In this document: positions 1 to 8,838 of the stretch, one piece after another
Layout of the letters: the number at the start of each line of letters is the position of its first letter
How positions within the stretch are numbered: the first letter of the stretch is position 1
NCBI GenBank assembly: GCA_020632875.1
Contig: JACKET010000002.1
Coordinates: forward strand, 186,001 to 250,000
Reading direction: 5' to 3'
DNA length: 64,000 nucleotides
From: Alphaproteobacteria bacterium
GTDB lineage: Bacteria; Myxococcota_A; UBA796; GCA-2862545
Position numbers and translations under genes: made by a program
Notes under the pieces: generated by a model
The model's database searches: none
Seen by the model: only the letters and a program-made list of their open reading frames with translations
Told to the model about the DNA's origin: nothing

Positions 1-1
1 C

Positions 2-532
2 CAGTTCGAGTCGTCGGTGTACCGCGACGGCTCGACCCGCGGGAAGAAGGCCGTCCAGGGCTCGACCGTGATGCGGTTCGTGAACTGGGAGGGCAACCCC
101 TACAGCAAGGAGCTGAAGGACGTCGTGAAGAAGCACGGCGTCGCGTCGAAGGAGTTCGACGCGGCCTGGCTCGAGCTCGCCCACGGCCAGAACAAGGACT
201 TCGGCGAAGCCCAGCAGAAGTTCATGGAGAAGGAGAACAACGACCGCGTGAACGGCTTCATGGACAAGATCGGCGCCAGCGAGGCCGCCCGGAAGGACCC
301 GCGCCTGCAGGACCTCGTGATCGGCACGTACAACCAGTACTCCGGCATCACGAAGTCGATCGCGTCGTACGTCGCGGCCAAGAACAAGGGCGGCAAGATG
401 TCGGCCGACGAGATCGGCAAGCTGGTGCAGGACTACAAGCGGGCCCGCGTGGGCAGCCACTTCCGCAGCTCGCCGAAGGCCCACAAGGGCATCTACAGCC
501 GCATCGCGCGCGAGAAGGCGATGTTCAAGTAG
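2..532 (+). CDS. Lysozyme-like (phage/VgrG-associated) protein, C-terminal part
   Basis: The frame is open to the left edge, so this is the 3' end of a longer gene; a GTG at 17 is probably internal. The visible ~176 residues begin QFESS, then have F-x-N-W, DAAWLELA and a FGEAQQKFM segment. This order (Q-F/L-S-S, F-W, D-A-A-W, Q-x-x-F) recalls the lysozyme- or chitosanase-like domain found in phage tail lysins and VgrG-related proteins, which cleave peptidoglycan. The helical, Lys/Arg-rich C-terminus (SHFRSS, IAREKAMFK) has no motif I can name. It lies two bases before the cytochrome gene on the same strand. The family call is from remembered motif patterns and is moderate; the catalytic Glu/Asp cannot be assigned because the N-terminus is outside the window. 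Confidence 0.5.
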   Translation, partial: QFESSVYRDGSTRGKKAVQGSTVMRFVNWEGNPYSKELKDVVKKHGVASKEFDAAWLELAHGQNKDFGEAQQKFMEKENNDRVNGFMDKIGASEAARKDPRLQDLVIGTYNQYSGITKSIASYVAAKNKGGKMSADEIGKLVQDYKRARVGSHFRSSPKAHKGIYSRIAREKAMFK

Positions 533-534
533 GC

Positions 535-1512
535 GTGCTGCTCGTCGCGCTCGCCCTGGCTGCAGAGCCCACCGCCGCGTCGTGCGGCGAGTGCCACGCG
601 GAGATCTACGCACAGTGGAAGGGCTCGCGGCATGCCGCCGCCGCGTCGAACCCGGTCTTCCGGGCGTCTTGGGAGCACTGGCCGAACGGCTGGTGCCTCG
701 AGTGCCACGCCCCCTCGCCCGAACAGCAGGAATCGCTGCTCGGGCACGTCGCGCGGCCCGGCATCCTCCAGCAGATCCCCGAGGTGCCGCCCGGCGACCT
801 CTGGCGCGACGGGGTGGACTGCGCCACGTGCCACCTGAAGGACGGAGCGCTCGTCACCGCGGGTGCGCCCTCGGACGTCGCGCGCGAGGTGCACGCCATC
901 ACGCAGGACCCGGCGCTCGGCACCGAAGCGGCCTGCGCGCGGTGCCACGAGTTCGCGTTCCAGCGCCACACGCCGGCGCTGCCCTTCGCGTACGGCACGG
1001 CCCTGGCCCAGGCCACGGTCACGGAGTGGCGTGGCTCGAAGGCCCACGCGGACGGTCGCGGGTGCGTCGACTGCCACATGGGCCCGCACGGGCACGGGTT
1101 CCCCGGCGCCCACGACGAAGCGTTCGTGCGCGACGCGCTCGAGGTCACGGTCGCGGTGAGCGGGGGCGAGCTGCGCGTGGCCGTCGCCGCGCGGGACGTG
1201 GGCCACGCGGTGCCCACGGGCGACCCGTTCCGGCGGCTGGAGCTGTGGCTGTGCGCGACGGAGGCCTGCGAGACTCCCGAGCCCGTCGCGTGGTTCCGCC
1301 GCACCCTCGAGCGGACGGAGACGAGCTGGGAGCCGGACCTCGATCTCCGCGTACCGGTCGACGGCGACCGGGTGATCGAGCTCCCGGTGGGCCAGGCGCG
1401 GTTCTGGCAGCTCGTCTACCGCTACGGCGACCGTCGCTTCGAGCCCGACCTCCCCGCGGCCGAAGTGGGGTACCCTGTGGCCCGCGGCGAGATTCCCAGG
1501 GAGCCCAGGTGA
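535..1512 (+). CDS. Exported pentaheme c-type cytochrome
   Basis: A 325-aa protein with a short signal peptide (MLLVALALAA) and five CxxCH heme-attachment motifs at residues 17-21, 54-58, 96-100, 134-138 and 177-181. It is expected to be a periplasmic electron carrier with covalently bound hemes. A beta-rich domain follows the hemes and contains ARDVGHAVPTGDPFRRL; related G-H-x-x-P-T-G motifs are common in multiheme cytochromes of the c554 type, where the His may serve as a heme ligand. Start GTG 535 lies two bases after the previous stop. The stop overlaps the GTG of the SH3 gene (GTGA), so the two are translationally coupled. A paralogue with the same five-heme order and C-terminal motif is at 32141-32992. 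The electron donor and acceptor are unknown. Confidence 0.85.
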   Translation: MLLVALALAAEPTAASCGECHAEIYAQWKGSRHAAAASNPVFRASWEHWPNGWCLECHAPSPEQQESLLGHVARPGILQQIPEVPPGDLWRDGVDCATCHLKDGALVTAGAPSDVAREVHAITQDPALGTEAACARCHEFAFQRHTPALPFAYGTALAQATVTEWRGSKAHADGRGCVDCHMGPHGHGFPGAHDEAFVRDALEVTVAVSGGELRVAVAARDVGHAVPTGDPFRRLELWLCATEACETPEPVAWFRRTLERTETSWEPDLDLRVPVDGDRVIELPVGQARFWQLVYRYGDRRFEPDLPAAEVGYPVARGEIPREPR

Positions 1513-2177
1513 TCACAGCGCTCATGGCGGCCTTCGCGGCCGCACCCCTCCAGGTCGACCTCGACGGCGACGGCAAGCCCGAGACCGTGAAGTACGACGC
1601 CGAGTCCCAGAAGGTGTCGATCGGCAAGCACACGATCGACTGCGACGGTGACCCGTGCAGCCTCGAGGCCCACGACGTGTCGTCGTCCGACAAGCGGCGC
1701 GAGGTCGCGGTCTGCGCGCACGGTCCCCGCGACGACAAGAGCTGCGACCTCTACACCATCGTCGACGGCAAGCTCCAGAAGTACACGTGGTCGAAGGAGT
1801 GGCCGCCCCCGTCGGTGCAGACCTCGGGGAACAACATCGTCCTCGTCGTCGACACGTACCGGCAGCGCCTCTACCAGCGCACCGAGAAGTACAAGGTCGA
1901 CGGATTCGCGCTCACCGAGGTGAAGCAGCCGATCTACACGGCCGACAAGCCGCGGATGCTGCCCGTCGACCGCACGTTCGCGCTGCTCTACGCGCCCGAC
2001 AGCAAAGAGGTCATCGCGAACACGCGCGCGAACAGCGAGATCGCGGTGCTCGGCGAGCACGGGCAGAAAGACGGGTGGATGCTCGTGCGCCTCTCGTCGG
2101 GGATCACGGGCTGGGTGCACGTCGACGCGCTCGCGGCCGCTTCGACCGAGTACATGCAGATCATGGGCGCCGGCTGA
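1509..2177 (+). CDS. Exported SH3-domain protein coupled to the cytochrome
   Basis: A 222-aa protein starting at GTG 1509, four bases inside the cytochrome gene, with an AGGGAG ribosome site five bases upstream. A short hydrophobic leader (MITALMAAFAAAP) suggests export. Residues ~15-60 hold D-x-D-x-D-G features (DLDGDGKPETV) as in FG-GAP or VCBS-like Ca-binding loops. The C-terminal ~70 residues look like a bacterial SH3 domain: LLYAPDSKEVIA, then GWMLVRLSSGITGWVHVDAL, the usual W-x-x-V-x...G-x-x-G-W-V pattern. Such domains bind cell wall or protein partners. The second cytochrome in this window is also followed by an overlapping SH3-domain gene, which suggests a functional pair. No enzyme motif is seen. 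Confidence 0.7.
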   Translation: MITALMAAFAAAPLQVDLDGDGKPETVKYDAESQKVSIGKHTIDCDGDPCSLEAHDVSSSDKRREVAVCAHGPRDDKSCDLYTIVDGKLQKYTWSKEWPPPSVQTSGNNIVLVVDTYRQRLYQRTEKYKVDGFALTEVKQPIYTADKPRMLPVDRTFALLYAPDSKEVIANTRANSEIAVLGEHGQKDGWMLVRLSSGITGWVHVDALAAASTEYMQIMGAG

Positions 2178-2299
2178 TCCTCCGCGTGTGACGCTCCGGT
2201 GTCGCCGCGTGACGGACACGAGACGAGCCGTCGAACAGTCCAGGGCAGCGCTCGTCGCCGCATCCGGCCATCGGTACACCCCGTGGCCGGAGGTTCCGA

Positions 2300-3631
2300 A
2301 TGCGTGCCATCCCGCTCCTGACGCTCCTGCTCGCGTGCTCCACGGGGCTGCAGTCCCCGCCGCCCGTGGAGTCCGACACCGACACCGATGCGGACGCGGA
2401 TTCCGACACGGATGCCGACGCCGACACGGATGCGGATGCCGACACGGACGCGGACGCGGATTCGGATGCGGACTCCGATTCGGACTCCGACGCCGATGCC
2501 GATGCGGACTCCGATTCGGACGCGGATGCGGACGCGGACGCGGACGCGGATGCCGACACGGATGCGGATGCCGACACCGACACGGCGCCTCCGCCGCCGA
2601 GCCTGGCCGTCGGTGATCTCGTCATCACCGAGATCATGCAGAATCCCTCGGCCGTGTCGGACGATTCGGGCGAGTGGCTCGAGATCGCGAACACCACGGG
2701 CGCGCCGATCGACCTCGCCGGTCTCGCGGTCCAGAACGACGGGGGCACGCAGTCCTTCACGATCGGCACGTCGCTCGTCGTCGCGGCGGGCGGGTACGTG
2801 GTTCTCGGCGTCGAAGCGGACACCGCGCTGAACGGCGGCGCACCCGTCGACTACGCGTACTCGCGGTTCGACTTCACGCTCGGGAACGCCGACGACGAGG
2901 TCGTGCTGATGGCCGGAGCCGTGGAGGTGGACCGCGTCGCCTACGACAACGGCGCCACGTTCCCGGACCCGGACGGGGCGTCGATGTCGCTCGATCCGGC
3001 GGCGCGGTCTGCGGCGGCGAACGACGCGGGAGCGAGCTGGTGCGAGGGCACCACGGCGTTCGGAGCGGGTGACCTCGGCACGCCCGGCGCGGCGAATCCC
3101 CCGTGCCCGCCGCCCGATACGGGGGACACGGGAATCGCGGTGCCCCCGGGCCTCGTGATCACCGAGGTCATGAAGGATGCCGCCGCCGTCGGCGACGAGG
3201 CGGGCGAGTGGTTCGAGGTCTACAACCCCGGCTCCACGGCGCTGGTGCTCGACGGGGCCGTGATCTCCGACCTCGACACGGACACGCACACCATCACGTC
3301 GCTCACCGTGCCGGCGATGGGCTACGCGGTGCTCGGCCGGAGCACGGTGCTCGCCGACAACGGCGGCGTACCCGTCGACTACGCGTACGGCTCCGAGATC
3401 ACGCTGGGCAACGGAGGCGACGAGATCGTCGTCACGCTGAACGGCGTCGAGCTCGACCGCATCGAGTACGACAATGGCGTCGACTGGCCCGATCCCGCCG
3501 GGGCCTCGATGCAGCTCTCCGCGTCGGAGCTCGCGGGCGACAATGCCGACGGCTCGCTCTGGTGCGAGGCGACGACCGGTTATGGCGCGGGCGACCTCGG
3601 AACTCCCGGAGCCCCGAACGACGGATGCTGA
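2300..3631 (+). CDS. Lipoprotein with acidic spacer and two lamin-tail domains
   Basis: A 443-aa protein with a lipoprotein signal (MRAIPLLTLLLACS, Cys 13) and a GGAGG ribosome site ahead of ATG 2300. After the lipobox comes a ~70-residue D/T/A/S spacer (2374-2585). Two lamin-tail domains (LTD) follow, each opening with a LVITEIM or LVITEVM strand, then a GEWLEI or GEWFEV strand, a Y-x-N/D-N-G strand and a D-P-x-G-A-S-M motif, ending C-x-x-T-x-x-G-x-G-D-L-G-T-P-G. Bacterial LTDs are surface modules often linked to nucleases or adhesion; no catalytic domain is present. A DTGDTG linker separates the repeats. It is the first of four overlapping genes. Likely surface-exposed, anchored by lipid at the N-terminus. 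Confidence 0.8.
   Translation: MRAIPLLTLLLACSTGLQSPPPVESDTDTDADADSDTDADADTDADADTDADADSDADSDSDSDADADADSDSDADADADADADADTDADADTDTAPPPPSLAVGDLVITEIMQNPSAVSDDSGEWLEIANTTGAPIDLAGLAVQNDGGTQSFTIGTSLVVAAGGYVVLGVEADTALNGGAPVDYAYSRFDFTLGNADDEVVLMAGAVEVDRVAYDNGATFPDPDGASMSLDPAARSAAANDAGASWCEGTTAFGAGDLGTPGAANPPCPPPDTGDTGIAVPPGLVITEVMKDAAAVGDEAGEWFEVYNPGSTALVLDGAVISDLDTDTHTITSLTVPAMGYAVLGRSTVLADNGGVPVDYAYGSEITLGNGGDEIVVTLNGVELDRIEYDNGVDWPDPAGASMQLSASELAGDNADGSLWCEATTGYGAGDLGTPGAPNDGC
2374..2585 (+). repeat. Acidic D/T/A/S low-complexity coding repeat
   Basis: Degenerate hexamers of the form GA(C/T)-(A/G/T)C(G/C) encode Asp alternating with Thr, Ala or Ser for ~70 residues. It sits just after the lipobox of the LTD lipoprotein and probably forms an extended, negatively charged, perhaps Ca-binding stalk. 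Four further copies occur in this window. Confidence 0.85.
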
Positions 3632-5004
3632 GACCTGTGCGGGTGACGCTGCTGCTCACCGCCCTCCTCGCGGGGGCGTGCGCGCCGCTGCCCGACGATC
3701 GCCAGGCGTTCCTCGTCGATCAGCTCCAGCAGGACAACCTCCGGTGGCTCTCGCGCGACCCGGCGCTGCTCGCCGCGAAGTACCGGCGCATGGCGGCCGA
3801 CCCGTACGACTTCATGCGCGCGACGGCCACCGTGGGCGTGGTGGACTGGACGCGTCCCGTCGGAGACCGCCTGCCCACGGCCTTCCAGACGGTGCGGGGC
3901 ACGGAGTCGACCCTGCTGGCGGGCGATCCGCACCCTGAGAACGTGGGCGTGCACCGGCCGGGTGACGGGGAGGTCCTGCTGCTCGAGGTGAACGACCTCG
4001 ATGGCGCGGGGCACGGCCCCTACCTGTGGGACGTCCGCCGCGGCATGCTCGGGCTCGGCGTGCTGCTGACCGAAGCCGGCGCCACGCCCGACCTCGTCGA
4101 TGCCGCATTCACCCGGTACGCCGAGGGCTACGCCGAGACCGTGCGCACCGGGGCCGCCGGGATGCACAGCGGCTACGGTCCCGACACACCCGCGCCGCTC
4201 GTGGTGGCCGACCTGCTCGAGAAGGTCCGCGCGGACGGCCTCGAGCGGCGGGTGTTTCGCGAAGAGACCGTGCTCACGGCCTCCGGCAACCGCATCGCGC
4301 TCGACCGCACGCTCGACGAGCGCGACACCGGCGACCTGAGCCCGTCCCCCGACGAGGCGACGCAGATCGCCCGCCTCTCGCGGGGCCTCGGCGTGCGTGT
4401 GCTCGATGCGTCACGCCGCTACGGCCGCGGCGTCGCGTCGCTCCCGGCCGTGCGGTACGTGCTGCTCGTCGATGCCGGCGACGACGGGCCCGACGACGAC
4501 TGGCTGATCCAGCTCCGCGAGGTCGTCGACCCGCTGCCGCTGCCGGGCTGGCGTCCCGAGCTCGACGGGGGCTTCGAGAGCAACGCGCACCGCGTGGTCG
4601 CCGCGTCGCACGCGCTGTGGTCGCGCCCCGACGCCGATCCCGAGCTCCGCGCCCGCGTGGATGGCGCGATGTCGTTCAAGGTGACGAGCCTCAACGCGTA
4701 CTTCGAGGGCTTCGAGCAGCTGCGCTTCATCCAGCGCGTCGAGGACGGGCGTTTCGACGACGACGCCCTCCTCGGCTTCGCGGGCTGGCTCGGTTCCCAG
4801 CTCGCCGCCACGCACCTCCGCGCACCGACGCGCGAAGGCGCCGACGCGGCGCCCGCCATCGCCGCCGACCTCGACGGCCGCGAGTCGCTGTTCGTCGAAG
4901 AGCGCGTCGAGGACGCCGCGGTCGCGCTCGACGGTCTGTACCGCGACCACACCCTGTTCGTGACGGCGCTCGCGCGTCTCGGGCCGCTGCTGGGGGCGCG
5001 ATGA
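3625..5004 (+). CDS. Exported DUF2252 (kinase-fold-like) lipoprotein
   Basis: A 459-aa protein whose ATG lies within the last seven bases of the LTD gene. The N-terminus (VRVTLLLTALLAGAC) is a lipoprotein-type signal with Cys at about residue 19. The body carries the DUF2252 signature: a K-Y-R-R-M...P-Y-D-F-M-R segment, LLAGDPHPENVG (family form G-D-x-H-x-E-N-F/V-G), a L-x-V-N-D-L-D strand, and G-P-x-x-W-D-x-R-R. DUF2252 is related to aminoglycoside-phosphotransferase or kinase folds but has no settled function and is usually cytoplasmic. An export signal is therefore odd, as ATP is scarce outside the membrane. It is coupled to a barrel gene by ATGA. The fold call is good; activity is unknown. 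Confidence 0.75.
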   Translation: MLRPVRVTLLLTALLAGACAPLPDDRQAFLVDQLQQDNLRWLSRDPALLAAKYRRMAADPYDFMRATATVGVVDWTRPVGDRLPTAFQTVRGTESTLLAGDPHPENVGVHRPGDGEVLLLEVNDLDGAGHGPYLWDVRRGMLGLGVLLTEAGATPDLVDAAFTRYAEGYAETVRTGAAGMHSGYGPDTPAPLVVADLLEKVRADGLERRVFREETVLTASGNRIALDRTLDERDTGDLSPSPDEATQIARLSRGLGVRVLDASRRYGRGVASLPAVRYVLLVDAGDDGPDDDWLIQLREVVDPLPLPGWRPELDGGFESNAHRVVAASHALWSRPDADPELRARVDGAMSFKVTSLNAYFEGFEQLRFIQRVEDGRFDDDALLGFAGWLGSQLAATHLRAPTREGADAAPAIAADLDGRESLFVEERVEDAAVALDGLYRDHTLFVTALARLGPLLGAR

Positions 5005-6059
5005 TCTTTCTGGCCACCGCGATGGCCCTCGAAGGGCGGCCCATGGGCGACGAGCTGCCCGCTCCGGCCCTCGACTTCCGCGGCGAGATGGCCGGGCGCG
5101 CGTTCGTGACGCTGCCCGAGAGCGGTGTGTCGCGCGGGTTCGCGCTGCCCCGCGCCCGCTTCTCGGCCCACCTCCAGGGCCCGTACGGCGCGGGCATCCG
5201 CCTCGTGACCGTGGCCGTCCGGTCCGGCGGGCAGACCGGCTACATCGGCATCGACGGCGAGACGTTCGTGCCGCGCGTGCAGATCGCCGAAGCGCGCCTC
5301 GATGCGCCGTCCATCGGGCTGGCCGCGGCCGCAGGCGTCGTCGACGACCTGTGGGTCGGCACGCACCAGCCGGCCTGGGGGCTCCCCGAGGTGGCGGGCG
5401 AGATCACGCTCCTGTCCGGAGTCCAGGACCGCGCCGACCTCGGCGGCTGGGTGTCCTGGACGGCGCCCGAGCGCCGGTTCTCCGGCTCCGTCGCGGTCAC
5501 GTCCGGCGAAGGCGAGCGCCGGCGCGAGCGGAACAACGGCATCGACACGGCCCTGATGGTCACGGCGCGACCGTGGGTGTCGGACGCGGGCACCCTCGTG
5601 ATCCGCGCCTACGGGAAGGAGGGCTCGCGCGGCGTCGAGCAGGCGCGGAACCACCGGCTCGGCGGCTCCGTGGGTCTGCAGCACGGCTACGTGCACGCCG
5701 GCGCGATGACGATGGTGGGGTGGGGCAGCGCGGCCGACGGGGCGCTCGACCCGCTGGCCGTCGGTGGATTCGCACGGACGGGCCCGAAGCTGCCGTTCGT
5801 GGGGTTCGGGCGCGTCGACCTCTTGTGGGCCGACCGCGACACGGCGGGCTCGTGGTCGCGGATCGTGTGGCTCGGCGGCGGGCCGAGGCTGCCCGTGAAG
5901 CCCGATGCGCCCCTGTGGCTCGGCGTCGGCTGGCAGGGCTCGCGCTTCGGGCCCGACGCGGGGCCGGTCGCGGGGGTGGTGTCGGGCTCCGACATGCTGT
6001 TCGTGCAGCTCAGCGCCGACATCACCGCGAAGGTCGCGCTCGACGGGGGGAAGAAGTGA
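5001..6059 (+). CDS. Putative outer-membrane beta-barrel protein
   Basis: A 352-aa protein, ATG 5001 overlapping the DUF2252 stop (ATGA). A short leader (MIFLATAMALEG) is followed by alternating hydrophobic and aromatic strands such as GIRLVTVAVRSGG, GWVSWTA, GSVAVTSGEG, FVGFGRVDLLWAD and PLWLGVGWQGS, which look like amphipathic beta strands. It ends near FVQLSADITAKVAL, resembling a terminal barrel strand, though followed by DGGKK rather than a terminal Phe. I do not recognise a named family. Placed between two lipoprotein genes with lamin-tail domains, it may give an outer-membrane platform for them. The next gene overlaps it by TGATG, so all four are coupled. Confidence 0.6.
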   Translation: MIFLATAMALEGRPMGDELPAPALDFRGEMAGRAFVTLPESGVSRGFALPRARFSAHLQGPYGAGIRLVTVAVRSGGQTGYIGIDGETFVPRVQIAEARLDAPSIGLAAAAGVVDDLWVGTHQPAWGLPEVAGEITLLSGVQDRADLGGWVSWTAPERRFSGSVAVTSGEGERRRERNNGIDTALMVTARPWVSDAGTLVIRAYGKEGSRGVEQARNHRLGGSVGLQHGYVHAGAMTMVGWGSAADGALDPLAVGGFARTGPKLPFVGFGRVDLLWADRDTAGSWSRIVWLGGGPRLPVKPDAPLWLGVGWQGSRFGPDAGPVAGVVSGSDMLFVQLSADITAKVALDGGKK

Positions 6060-7294
6060 TGCGCTGGTGGCCGGTGTTGCTGGCTGCGTGCAGCGGCGCG
6101 CTCCCTCCGGGCGTCCCGAACGCGCCGTACGACGAGGACGGTGACGGGTGGACCGGGCTCGACGGCGACTGCGACGACACCGCGCCCGACGTGAACCCCG
6201 ATGCGATCGACTGGCCGGACGACGACGTCGACCAGGACTGCGACGGGGACGACGCCGAAGCGCTCCCCGTGCGCGCGCTCCAGCCGGGCGATCTGGTCCT
6301 GACCGAGATCCAGAAGGACCCGATCGGCGTGCTGCCCACCGCGGGGGAGTGGTTCGAGCTGCGCAATGACTCCGGCGAGGACGTCGACCTGTTCGGGCTC
6401 CTGCTCCGCGGGGAGGAGGGCGACGAGGCCCGTGTCGCCGCGAGCGTCGTGGTGGAGGACGGGGACCACGTCGTGCTCGGCGCGTCCGCGGATGTCGTGC
6501 AGAACGGCGAGGTCGCCGTGGACTACGCGTACGGCTCCGTGCTCCGCCTCGGCAACGCGAGCGGGCAGCTCGAGATCGTCGGCGAGACCGTGCTGACCGC
6601 GCTCGTCTGGGACCCGCGCTTCCCCGACCAGGACGGCCGCTCGATGCAGCTGTCGCCCGACGCCGTCGACCCGTCCTCGCCGGACGCCTGGTGCGCGTCG
6701 CAGACGATCTACGGCATCGGCGGCTGGGGCACGCCCGGCGCGGAGAACGCGCTCTGTCCGGCGGTCACGGGGGCGGCGTCGCTCTTCGACGTGGCGCCGG
6801 GCGAGCTCGTGATCACCGAGATCATGAAGGATCCGCTTGCCGTGGACGGCGCCTTCGGCGAGTGGGTCGAGATCCACAACGCGTCCGGGCGCGCCATCGA
6901 TCTGCAGGGGCTCGAGCTGGTCGACGAAGAGGGCGGGGGAATCCAGCTCCTCGACGCGTGGGTGCTGCCCGCCGACGGCTACGCGGTGTTCGCCGCGAGC
7001 GACGATCCGGCCGAGAACGGCGGGATCTCCGGCGTGGTGCAGGCCTGGGGCACCGCGTACTCGCTGCGGAACAGCGACGACACCGTGATCCTGCGCTACG
7101 GCACGCGTCAGTTCGACAGCGTGGTGTACGACAACGGCGACACGTTCCCCGACCCCACGGGCGCCTCGATGCAGCTCGTGCCGGGGGGCGACGCGGCGAC
7201 GAACGACGCCGGGGCCAGCTGGTGTGTCGCGACCACGCCGTACGGCTCCGGTGACCTCGGGTCTCCCGGTCTCCCGAACCCAGGCTGCCCCTGA
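6059..7294 (+). CDS. Lipoprotein with MopE motif and two lamin-tail domains
   Basis: A 411-aa lipoprotein (MRWWPVLLAACSG, Cys 11), ATG 6059 in a TGATG overlap with the barrel gene. Residues ~22-60 contain one MopE-type metal-binding motif (DGDGWTGLDGDCDDTAPDVNP, then DQDCDGDD). Two LTD modules follow, each starting L-V-L/I-T-E-I and ending C-x-x-T/Q-x-Y-G-x-G-x-x-G-x-P-G. They resemble those of the 2300-3631 protein, so this cassette is bounded by two LTD lipoproteins. No acidic spacer is present. The gene ends four bases before the convergent kinase gene stop, leaving no room for a terminator. Role probably structural or adhesive at the surface; the ligand is unknown. Confidence 0.78.
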   Translation: MRWWPVLLAACSGALPPGVPNAPYDEDGDGWTGLDGDCDDTAPDVNPDAIDWPDDDVDQDCDGDDAEALPVRALQPGDLVLTEIQKDPIGVLPTAGEWFELRNDSGEDVDLFGLLLRGEEGDEARVAASVVVEDGDHVVLGASADVVQNGEVAVDYAYGSVLRLGNASGQLEIVGETVLTALVWDPRFPDQDGRSMQLSPDAVDPSSPDAWCASQTIYGIGGWGTPGAENALCPAVTGAASLFDVAPGELVITEIMKDPLAVDGAFGEWVEIHNASGRAIDLQGLELVDEEGGGIQLLDAWVLPADGYAVFAASDDPAENGGISGVVQAWGTAYSLRNSDDTVILRYGTRQFDSVVYDNGDTFPDPTGASMQLVPGGDAATNDAGASWCVATTPYGSGDLGSPGLPNPGCP

Positions 7295-7298
7295 CGCC

Positions 7299-8759
7299 TC
7301 ACTGCACCTTGCAGCGCAGGGCGAACGCGATGCAGCGGATCGACACCTGCTGGCCGGCCGTGATCGTGACCTCGCCGGCGTCGACCGCGCCGCTCTCGAA
7401 CTCCGCGCGGATCTTCCACGTGCCCGCGGGGACCGCGTCGAGGCGGGTGATTCGCGTGTTGCCGCGCACGAGCGTGATGCTCTTCGCGTCGCCCGTCAGC
7501 GCGATGGTGCCGGTGCGGGCGGCGGCGTCGACGGGCTTCGGAGCCGCGGGGACCGGCGCGACCGGGGCGGGCACGACGGGAGCGGGGACCGGAGCGACGA
7601 CAGGGACCGGAGCGACGACGGGGACCGGGACTGGAGCGGGGGGCGGAGCCGGGGCTTCGACGGGCGCGGGGACCGGCGGGGGCGCGGGGGCCTCGACCGG
7701 CCGCGGCACGGGGGCCGTCTCGACCATCACGTTCTCGACGACGACGTTCGCGGGGAGCGAGGGGCCCGTATCGGACGTGGGCGGCGCGACGGCGACGACG
7801 GTGGCGCCGAGCAGCATGCCCGCGACCGGCAGCGCGAAGCTCGCCCACAGCATGCGGTTGCGGCTGGTGCGCTCGGGCGGCTCGACGATCTCGAGCGAGG
7901 TCATCGCGGTGGCCGGGTGCGCCTGGATCTGCTCGGTGCGCAGGATCTCGGGGTCTTGCAGCTCGTTCACGATCTGCGCGGCGGTGCCCACGCGCTCGTC
8001 GGGGTCGTGCGCGAGCATGCGCTCGAGGAGGTCTTGCAGGCCGGGCGGGAGCGTGTCGGCGATCGCGCGGCGCCGGCCGTTCTGGATGTTCTTCACGACC
8101 TCGACGGGATCGGTGCCCTCGAAGGGCGGCACGCCGTGCGTGAGCTCGAACAGCATGCAGCCGAGCGAGAAGACGTCGGAGCGCTCGTCGACCGACGAGG
8201 GGTCGCGGATCTGCTCGGGCGACATGTAGGCGGGCGTGCCGAGCGCCGTGCCGAACTCGGTGAGCGCCTCGGGGCCGCGCCAGGTCTGGCGCACGAGGCC
8301 GAAGTCGAGCACGCGCGGGACGAGGCCCTGCGGCGAGACCTCGAGCAGCACGTTGCCGGGCTTGAGGTCGCGGTGGACGAGGCCGCGCTCGTGGGCGTAG
8401 CGCATGCCGCGCGCGATGCCCGCGCACAGCTCGACGGCCTGCCGCGGCGTGGGCACGCCGCCCTGGTCGAGCCAGTCGCGCAGGGTGGGGCCGTTGACGT
8501 ATTCCATGACGAGCGCGGGCCGACCCTGGTACTGCAGCACGTCGGTGACGCCGACGAGGTTCGGGTGGCGCAGCGACGCCTGGACGCGCCCCTCTTCGAG
8601 CATTCGATCGCGCCGTGCCCCTTCGACTTCGGCCAGGACCTTGAGCGCGTGCACCGATCGCAGCTGCTGGTGCCGCACGCGATAGACCTCGGCGGAGGCA
8701 CCGCTTCCGAGCACCGCTTCGACCACGTATTTCTCGATGGTCTGGCCAGACCGGAGCAT
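7299..8759 (-). CDS. Transmembrane Ser/Thr protein kinase (Hanks type)
   Basis: A 486-aa kinase. Glycine loop GSGASAEVY (18-26), ATP-binding Lys40 (HALKVL), catalytic HRDLKPGN (129-136, Asp131), DFG (152-154) and GTPAYMSPEQ are all intact, so it should be active in the cytoplasm. A transmembrane helix (MLWASFALPVAGMLLGATVVAVA) lies near residues 305-330, then a Pro/Val/Ala-rich stalk (~345-415). A ~65-residue C-terminal domain, presumably periplasmic, ends CIAFALRC-KVQ. The kinase at 17109-18599 shares this layout and ends CSSFAMRC-ILRK, so the two are paralogues with a common sensor domain. The ATG follows GGAGG and is divergent from the histidine kinase gene. Confidence 0.93.
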   Translation of the reverse strand: MLRSGQTIEKYVVEAVLGSGASAEVYRVRHQQLRSVHALKVLAEVEGARRDRMLEEGRVQASLRHPNLVGVTDVLQYQGRPALVMEYVNGPTLRDWLDQGGVPTPRQAVELCAGIARGMRYAHERGLVHRDLKPGNVLLEVSPQGLVPRVLDFGLVRQTWRGPEALTEFGTALGTPAYMSPEQIRDPSSVDERSDVFSLGCMLFELTHGVPPFEGTDPVEVVKNIQNGRRRAIADTLPPGLQDLLERMLAHDPDERVGTAAQIVNELQDPEILRTEQIQAHPATAMTSLEIVEPPERTSRNRMLWASFALPVAGMLLGATVVAVAPPTSDTGPSLPANVVVENVMVETAPVPRPVEAPAPPPVPAPVEAPAPPPAPVPVPVVAPVPVVAPVPAPVVPAPVAPVPAAPKPVDAAARTGTIALTGDAKSITLVRGNTRITRLDAVPAGTWKIRAEFESGAVDAGEVTITAGQQVSIRCIAFALRCKVQ

Positions 8760-8838
8760 CCTGCCTCCGCGCGCACCATATCGCGGCGGCGAATGTTTCC
8801 ACGTTTGTTATGCTGCGCGGTCCCCGGAGGGCTGGAAA

